Made by a program: the position numbers and the translations under genes
Shown here: one piece after another, positions 59,524 to 64,000 of the stretch
Numbering within the stretch: the stretch's first letter is position 1
How the letters are laid out: each line of letters opens with the position of its first letter
NCBI RefSeq assembly: GCF_000515395.1
Contig: NZ_KI911782.1
Location: forward strand, 2,974,606-3,038,605
Source: Jiangella gansuensis DSM 44835
GTDB lineage: Bacteria > Actinomycetota > Actinomycetes > Jiangellales > Jiangellaceae
Reading direction: 5' to 3'
DNA: 64,000 nucleotides
Notes under the pieces: generated by a model
Seen by the model: the letters and a program-made list of their open reading frames with translations, nothing else
What the model was told of the DNA's origin: nothing
The model's database searches: none

Positions 59524-59638
59524 CTTTGTGCCTCCCAGGAGAAATGGTCGTTCCCAGAGCGCGCATCACGATTCCGGCGCCGGATGAGAACTCCCTAAGG
59601 CCGACTTAGGAATCCGATGACAATGGCGACGGCTCCCG

Positions 59639-59743
59639 CGTCGATGCCTGGTGCGGCCTGGTCGAGTCGGCGTTGGGGGTTGATTCCCGCTGATTTCGGT
59701 GTGGTCCCTGCTCGCGCGGCCCGAGCCATGCAACCAGGTCGCC
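59639..59743 (+). repeat. 105-bp direct repeat, copy 2
   Basis: Repeats the SGNH 3' end (codons for VDAWCGLVESALG survive in frame-like form) and its downstream bases. It lies just upstream of the asparagine-synthase-like gene, so copy 2 is the natural left flank of that gene. Confidence 0.85.
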
Positions 59744-59797
59744 CTCTCGCGGGTGTTCACCTGTGACATCGAACACAACGGCGTGTTGGAGGGGCGG

Positions 59798-61723
59798 ATG
59801 CTCGTCTTCTGTTGGTTTGCGGTGCGCCGCCCGCTGCCGGAGCATTCCGAGCTGTTCCTGACTCGCATCGAGCGGTTCGCCGCCACCCGCACGAACCCGC
59901 AGTGGACTCGGGTGCTGCACCACGGCCCGGGCTGGGGGCTGTTCGCTGCTGCCCCGGCCGCGGGCGGCTGGCGGTGGGAGCTGGTCGCGGACGACGACGA
60001 GCTGACCGCCGTCTCCACGGCGCCTCCGGTCGGGCTCGGACCGGATGCCGTCGCCGCCGGTCCGGCCGCGCTGGGCCGGGCGGCACTGCGCGGGGACGCC
60101 GGCCCTGGCACCGACGTCGTCCCGCCGTTCGGGCTGTTCGCGCTGGACCGGGCGGCGGGCCGGTTCGCCCTACGGCAGGACTGGCTGGGTATGGCCCGGC
60201 TGTTCGAGTACACCTCCCAGGGCCTGATGACGTTCTCCAGCAGTCCGGTGATGCCGCCCTACGTGCTCGGTGACCGGCTGGTGCCGGACGAGGACGGCTG
60301 GGCCCGCTTCCTGGGCGGCGGCATCTTCAGCGGCTCCAGCACCCCGGTGCGAGGCGTGCAGCGCCTCCCCGCCGGCGCTGTCCGCACCGGTCGGCGGCTC
60401 GACGACGGCACCTGGCACACCGACCGGGCGCACGGTGACCGCATCGACGACCTACTCACCGGTGTGCGGCCGCCGATGGCCGAGTCACTGACGTCGACGG
60501 CGTCCGGTCTGCGCCGGGCCGGCAGCGGCCTGGCGGCTCTCTGGCACGGCGACGTCCGCCTCGGGCTGTCCGGTGGCAAGGACTCCCGCCTGGTGGCTGC
60601 CGTGCTGGTGGCGGGCGGCCTGCGCCCGAGGTTGTTCACCCGCGACGACAACCCCGCCGAGACCGAGACCGCGCGGCAGCTCGTCGCTCTGGCACGTGAC
60701 GCCCACGGCGTCCAGCTGCACCACGACATCGTCGCTCCCGTCACGAAGGCCCGCGTCGGCGTGGACAGCCTGGCCGAGCGGGCGCGCCAGCTGCTGCGGC
60801 GCTACGACTTCGGCTACGGCAGCAGCTACCTGCTCCGCCCGGCCGTCGGTACGGCATGGCCGGCTGCCCTTGGTGCGCCGGTGGTCGGGGGAGCGATGGG
60901 CGAGATCGCGACCGCCCGCTGGATCCCGCCGGCCTGGCCGGACGAGGCCGGCCTCGTCGACGGCACGGCGCTGCGTGCTGTCCTGACCCAGGTGCTGGCC
61001 GCGGAGGTGCGGCCGGAGTGGCAGACCCACGACACCCGCCGCCGACTGGCCGTCGCGGTCGAAGAGGTGGTCGACCGGGCCGGCCGGCTCGGGCTCGACC
61101 CCGTCGGCACCGTCCACCTGGCGTACCTGGCCGAACGGATGCGCGTGTGGAGCACAGCCGGCTTCCACGTCAACCAGGTGACGCCGCTGCTGACGGCCGA
61201 GTTCGTCCGGGCGGCGTTCGCGATGTCGCTGACGCAGAAGCGGGTACGGGCGATTCACACCGGGCTGATCGACTCGCTGGTTCCGGAGTGGTCCGGCGTG
61301 CCGTTCGTCCCGAACACGGCTGGGCTGGCGCCGGCGGCGATCCCGCGGATCTGGGACGGCGACGGTACCGACGTCCTGGGCGCGATCGTGGCCCGCCCGC
61401 CCGGCCCGCTGCTCGACCTGGTCGACCGGGTGAGCATCGAGGACGCGTTCGCCCGGGTGCGCTGCGGCGCCGGCACCGGCCGGGACGACGCCGCGCTGCG
61501 TAACGTCGTCGTGCTGGCCACGGCCGAGGACCTGTTCGACGAGTTCAACGCCGAGGTGCGCGCGTTGGTGCAGGTGCCCCGCCCGGCGCCGGTTCTGGTA
61601 CCGCCGCGGTCGCGATACCGGCGGCGCCGTCGCCGGGTGGCCAAGGCGTTGCCGCGGCCGGTGCTGGAGGTCGCGCTACAGGCTCGCGACCTGGCCCGCG
61701 GCCGTAGCGCCGCCGGCCGCTGA
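59798..61723 (+). CDS. Asparagine-synthase-like protein without the N-terminal catalytic Cys
   Basis: 641 residues. The C-terminal synthetase domain has the ATP pyrophosphatase loop LGLSGGKDSRL (residues 256-266), and TRDDNPAETETARQL follows. The N-terminal 230 residues have a class-II amidotransferase-like layout (PFGLFALDRAAGRFALRQDWLG, FLGGGIFSGSSTPVRGVQRLP), but the residue after the initiator Met is Leu, not Cys, so glutamine cannot be used in the normal way. It may form an amide using ammonia or another amine, perhaps on a uronic acid of the polymer. ATG 59798 follows GGAGGGG; an upstream GTG (59699) lies in the repeat. Confidence 0.82.
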   Translation: MLVFCWFAVRRPLPEHSELFLTRIERFAATRTNPQWTRVLHHGPGWGLFAAAPAAGGWRWELVADDDELTAVSTAPPVGLGPDAVAAGPAALGRAALRGDAGPGTDVVPPFGLFALDRAAGRFALRQDWLGMARLFEYTSQGLMTFSSSPVMPPYVLGDRLVPDEDGWARFLGGGIFSGSSTPVRGVQRLPAGAVRTGRRLDDGTWHTDRAHGDRIDDLLTGVRPPMAESLTSTASGLRRAGSGLAALWHGDVRLGLSGGKDSRLVAAVLVAGGLRPRLFTRDDNPAETETARQLVALARDAHGVQLHHDIVAPVTKARVGVDSLAERARQLLRRYDFGYGSSYLLRPAVGTAWPAALGAPVVGGAMGEIATARWIPPAWPDEAGLVDGTALRAVLTQVLAAEVRPEWQTHDTRRRLAVAVEEVVDRAGRLGLDPVGTVHLAYLAERMRVWSTAGFHVNQVTPLLTAEFVRAAFAMSLTQKRVRAIHTGLIDSLVPEWSGVPFVPNTAGLAPAAIPRIWDGDGTDVLGAIVARPPGPLLDLVDRVSIEDAFARVRCGAGTGRDDAALRNVVVLATAEDLFDEFNAEVRALVQVPRPAPVLVPPRSRYRRRRRRVAKALPRPVLEVALQARDLARGRSAAGR

Positions 61724-61727
61724 GGCC

Positions 61728-63887
61728 TCAGTGGCCGGCCGACTCGGCCCTGTCGACCTGCTCGGCGATGTACGGCGCGAGGGCACGGGAATACTCGTCG
61801 GTGAGGTGGCTCGTGTCGCGATAGACGATCACGTCGCCCACCACGGGATAGCACCAGTCCTGGTCGCAGAACCGGTCGGTCAGGTCGATGAGGTGCACCT
61901 TCGGGTCGTCCAGCTCGCGCACGGCGTCGGTCTGCGGGTCCTCCGGCAGCGCCTCGGCCGGCGTCGCGCACGCCGTGGGCTCCGGGTTCGCGGCCAGACA
62001 GTTCGGAATGCTGCTGTCCTCCTTCGCCGGCGGCACGTCGCGGATGACGTAGACCTCCTTGTCCGCGCCAGCCCAGGACTCCCAGGCCACCGCGAATCCG
62101 TCCCGGGCGGGGTCCTCGAGCGGCTTCTCGCCGTCGCTGAACTCGTAGGCGCTGCTGTATGCGGACACGAACACCGCGGAGATGCGCTCGTCGGCGGCGA
62201 TCTGCTCCCGGACCTCGCGGCCCCACTCCAGGCAACTCGCGGAGGCGTCGTCGGTCTCTTCGTCGGGCAGCAGCCGACGGGCCTCGGTGACCGGGCACGA
62301 CGCCTTCGTGTAGGTGACGACCTGCCAGTCGCGTTCCTCGCCGAGTGCGTCGAAGGCGGCGAACCAGTGCGTGGTGTGTGAGTCGCCGACCAGCGCGACC
62401 ACCTGTTGGGGGGTGTCCGACTCGGAGCCGATGGTGCAGGTCTTGACCTCGGTGTCGTCGATGCCCTGCTGGCAGCCGGGGTAGGTCGCGGCCTGGTTCT
62501 GCTCGACCACGACCTCCGGCGGCACCACCAGCTCGCCTTCGCCGACGGGGGAGCCGCATTCGCCGTCCAGAGCGGCCGGCCCGACGCACCCGGTGCCGGC
62601 GGCGGCGAAGACGTCGCCCGCGCGCAGGTGGTCGGCGGCCGCGGCCGCGGCTTCGGCACGCCGGTCCAGCTCGGTGGTGATGCCGACGGTGCCGGCGACC
62701 ACGATCGCCATGCCGGCGGCGGCGAAGGCGAAGCTGCGCCAAGGCATCGCCGACAGCGTGCTCTGGCGTCGCATCGGGTCCTCGACGTAGACCTTGCTCA
62801 GCCAGGCCAGCACGAGCGTCGCGGCAAAGATGCCGAGCTTGTCGCCGGTACGCAGGCCGGTGCCGGTGACGTGCGGCAAGCAGACGATGAGCGGCCAGTG
62901 CCACAGGTACACCGAGTACGAGATGTCGCCGACGAACGTCATGGGCTGCCGCGACAACAGCCACCCCGGTGTCAGTGGCGTCGCCGAGTTGCCGGCCGCG
63001 ATGACCGCCGCCGTACCCAGTACCGGCAGCAGCGCCACCCAGCTGGGGAACAGGGTGTCGCCGTCGAACAGCGCACCGGCGGCGACGACCGCGGTCAGCC
63101 CGGCGCCGCCGAGCAGCACGTGCACGGACCGCCGGTGCACCGTGCCGACCAGTCCCAGCCCGAGCAGCGCCCCGGCGGCGAACTCCCAGACCCGGGTCGG
63201 GGTGATGAAGTACGCGCTGGACGGCTCTCGTGCCGTCGCCACCACGGACCACGCCAGCGACGTCGCGCCCAGCACGCCGATGCCCGTGGCCAGGACTGCC
63301 CGGGTACCGAACCGGGACACCAACGCGAACCGCCGGGTCGCCAGCACGAGGGCGAGCACCAGCAGCGGCCACAGGACGTAGAACTGCTCCTCCACCGACA
63401 GCGACCAGTAGTGCTGGGCCACCGTGGGCACGTTGTCCTGCGCCATGTAGTCGACGGCGTCGCCGGCCAGCGCCCAGTTCTGGACGTACAGCGCGCTGGC
63501 GGCGAGTTGGCGGGCGGTGTCGCTCCACACCGTCGCCGGCAGGAACAGCACCGTCGCCACCGCGCTCACGGCGAGGACCAGCAGCGACGCCGGCAGCAGC
63601 CGGCGGATGCGGCGGGCCCAGAAGCGGCGCAGCGAGATGGTGCCGGTGCGCTCGACCTCGCGGACGATGTGCGCGGTGATGAGGTATCCGGAGATGACGA
63701 AGAAGACGTCGACGCCGACGAAACCGCCGGTCAACTGGTCCGGCCACAGATGGAACACCACCACCAGCAGCACCGCGACGGCGCGCAGGCCCTGGATCTC
63801 CGGCTGGAACCCGCCGTGACCGGTGGCGGCCCCGCGTTCCGGGGTTGTCGGCGACGGCGTCGAGGAGGCGGTGACGGGCGCTGTCAC
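61728..63887 (-). CDS. OafA-type membrane acyltransferase with SGNH domain
   Basis: 719 residues. An acyltransferase-3 domain of about ten helices comes first: FQPEIQGLRAVAVLLVVVFHLW with the catalytic His, GGFVGVDVFFVISGYLI and WSLSVEEQFYVLWPLL. A periplasmic SGNH domain follows with VALVGDSHTTHWF and DTSHLTDEYS. It moves acetyl groups across the membrane onto surface sugars. GTG 63887 was chosen. It overlaps nothing and lies 7 bases after the stop of the gene on its left-hand, upstream side. Confidence 0.94.
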   Translation of the reverse strand: MTAPVTASSTPSPTTPERGAATGHGGFQPEIQGLRAVAVLLVVVFHLWPDQLTGGFVGVDVFFVISGYLITAHIVREVERTGTISLRRFWARRIRRLLPASLLVLAVSAVATVLFLPATVWSDTARQLAASALYVQNWALAGDAVDYMAQDNVPTVAQHYWSLSVEEQFYVLWPLLVLALVLATRRFALVSRFGTRAVLATGIGVLGATSLAWSVVATAREPSSAYFITPTRVWEFAAGALLGLGLVGTVHRRSVHVLLGGAGLTAVVAAGALFDGDTLFPSWVALLPVLGTAAVIAAGNSATPLTPGWLLSRQPMTFVGDISYSVYLWHWPLIVCLPHVTGTGLRTGDKLGIFAATLVLAWLSKVYVEDPMRRQSTLSAMPWRSFAFAAAGMAIVVAGTVGITTELDRRAEAAAAAADHLRAGDVFAAAGTGCVGPAALDGECGSPVGEGELVVPPEVVVEQNQAATYPGCQQGIDDTEVKTCTIGSESDTPQQVVALVGDSHTTHWFAAFDALGEERDWQVVTYTKASCPVTEARRLLPDEETDDASASCLEWGREVREQIAADERISAVFVSAYSSAYEFSDGEKPLEDPARDGFAVAWESWAGADKEVYVIRDVPPAKEDSSIPNCLAANPEPTACATPAEALPEDPQTDAVRELDDPKVHLIDLTDRFCDQDWCYPVVGDVIVYRDTSHLTDEYSRALAPYIAEQVDRAESAGH

Positions 63888-63894
63888 AGGCGCC

Positions 63895-64000
63895 TCACCG
63901 AGAGCGTGCGGCAGCCAGCTCCGACACGACGGCGTGGGCGGCCTTGCCGTCGCCGTAGACGGGGCGCTGAGCGGCCGTCGGCGCGGGGCGCGCGGCCAGG
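63895..64000 (-). CDS. UDP-N-acetylglucosamine 2-epimerase, C-terminal end
   Basis: Partial: 34 codons and stop on the minus strand. The end reads RPVYGDGKAAHAVVSELAAA, which matches the last helix of WecB-type epimerases (NPYGDGKAA-I). Such an enzyme converts UDP-GlcNAc, or UDP-GlcNAc3NAcA, to the manno form and would complete the acetamido-sugar pathway. The fragment is short, so the identity is tentative. Confidence 0.65.
   Translation of the reverse strand, partial: LAARPAPTAAQRPVYGDGKAAHAVVSELAAARSR

Noticed and set aside
59699-59797. Upstream GTG start for the asparagine-synthase-like gene, adding 33 residues.
   Set aside because: The added codons fall mostly in the duplicated 105-bp repeat, and the ATG at 59798 has a strong GGAGGGG.

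Overview
The window is chromosomal DNA of a very GC-rich actinomycete. The evidence is dense GTG/ATG starts with stop-start overlaps, NarL/DesK two-component systems, LytR-CpsA-Psr proteins, an XRE-NB-ARC-TPR regulator and an integrated pSAM2-like element. The genus cannot be fixed from the sequence alone.

Layout. 1-10.5 kb: the start of an ABC ATPase diverging from a DesK/NarL-type two-component pair; a GNAT acetyltransferase and two small cytosolic proteins; cytochrome bd oxidase genes with cydA broken by a one-base frameshift; an MMPL transporter with a second two-component pair. 10.6-18.4 kb: remnants of a third two-component system, a GH1 beta-glucosidase, an ArsR-type regulator facing a Tat-signal protein, a large XRE/NB-ARC/TPR regulator and a secreted endonuclease/exonuclease/phosphatase-fold protein. 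18.4-23.4 kb: a sugar or polyol operon (SorC regulator, divergent zinc dehydrogenase, lipoprotein binding protein, two permeases) whose second permease is cut off where foreign DNA begins.

About 23.4-37.5 kb is an actinomycete integrative and conjugative element (AICE). Its right half holds the usual core: an XRE-TPR regulator, a strong promoter with an operator between -35 and -10, small conserved genes, five overlapping microgenes (one membrane protein and four zinc ribbons), an FtsK/TraSA-like translocase, a RepSA-like initiator, an excisionase and a tyrosine integrase. Its left half is AT-richer cargo: a VapBC-like remnant, a toxin-antitoxin-chaperone (TAC) operon of HigB-like toxin, HigA-like antitoxin and SecB-like chaperone, and a convergent 879-residue PHP-ABC/SMC ATPase. 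Between these last two lies a stretch packed with tiny stable hairpins. This cargo looks like a defence or addiction island carried by the element.

37.5-64 kb: an acyl-CoA dehydrogenase, then a long surface-glycopolymer region. It has a UDP-sugar dehydrogenase, an FkbM methyltransferase, two LCP glycopolymer ligases, five glycosyltransferases, a Wzm/Wzt-type exporter, a three-gene acetamido-amino sugar pathway (acetyltransferase, DegT aminotransferase, Gfo/Idh oxidoreductase), an asparagine-synthase-like protein, an OafA-type acyltransferase and the end of a probable UDP-GlcNAc 2-epimerase gene. Together these could make, export and attach an aminouronic-acid-containing wall polymer. Within this region a SAM hydroxide adenosyltransferase-like gene is preceded by a methionine-rich leader ORF and an intrinsic terminator, which looks like an attenuator.

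All calls come from reading the sequence by eye; no database search was possible. No rRNA, tRNA or CRISPR array was recognised.
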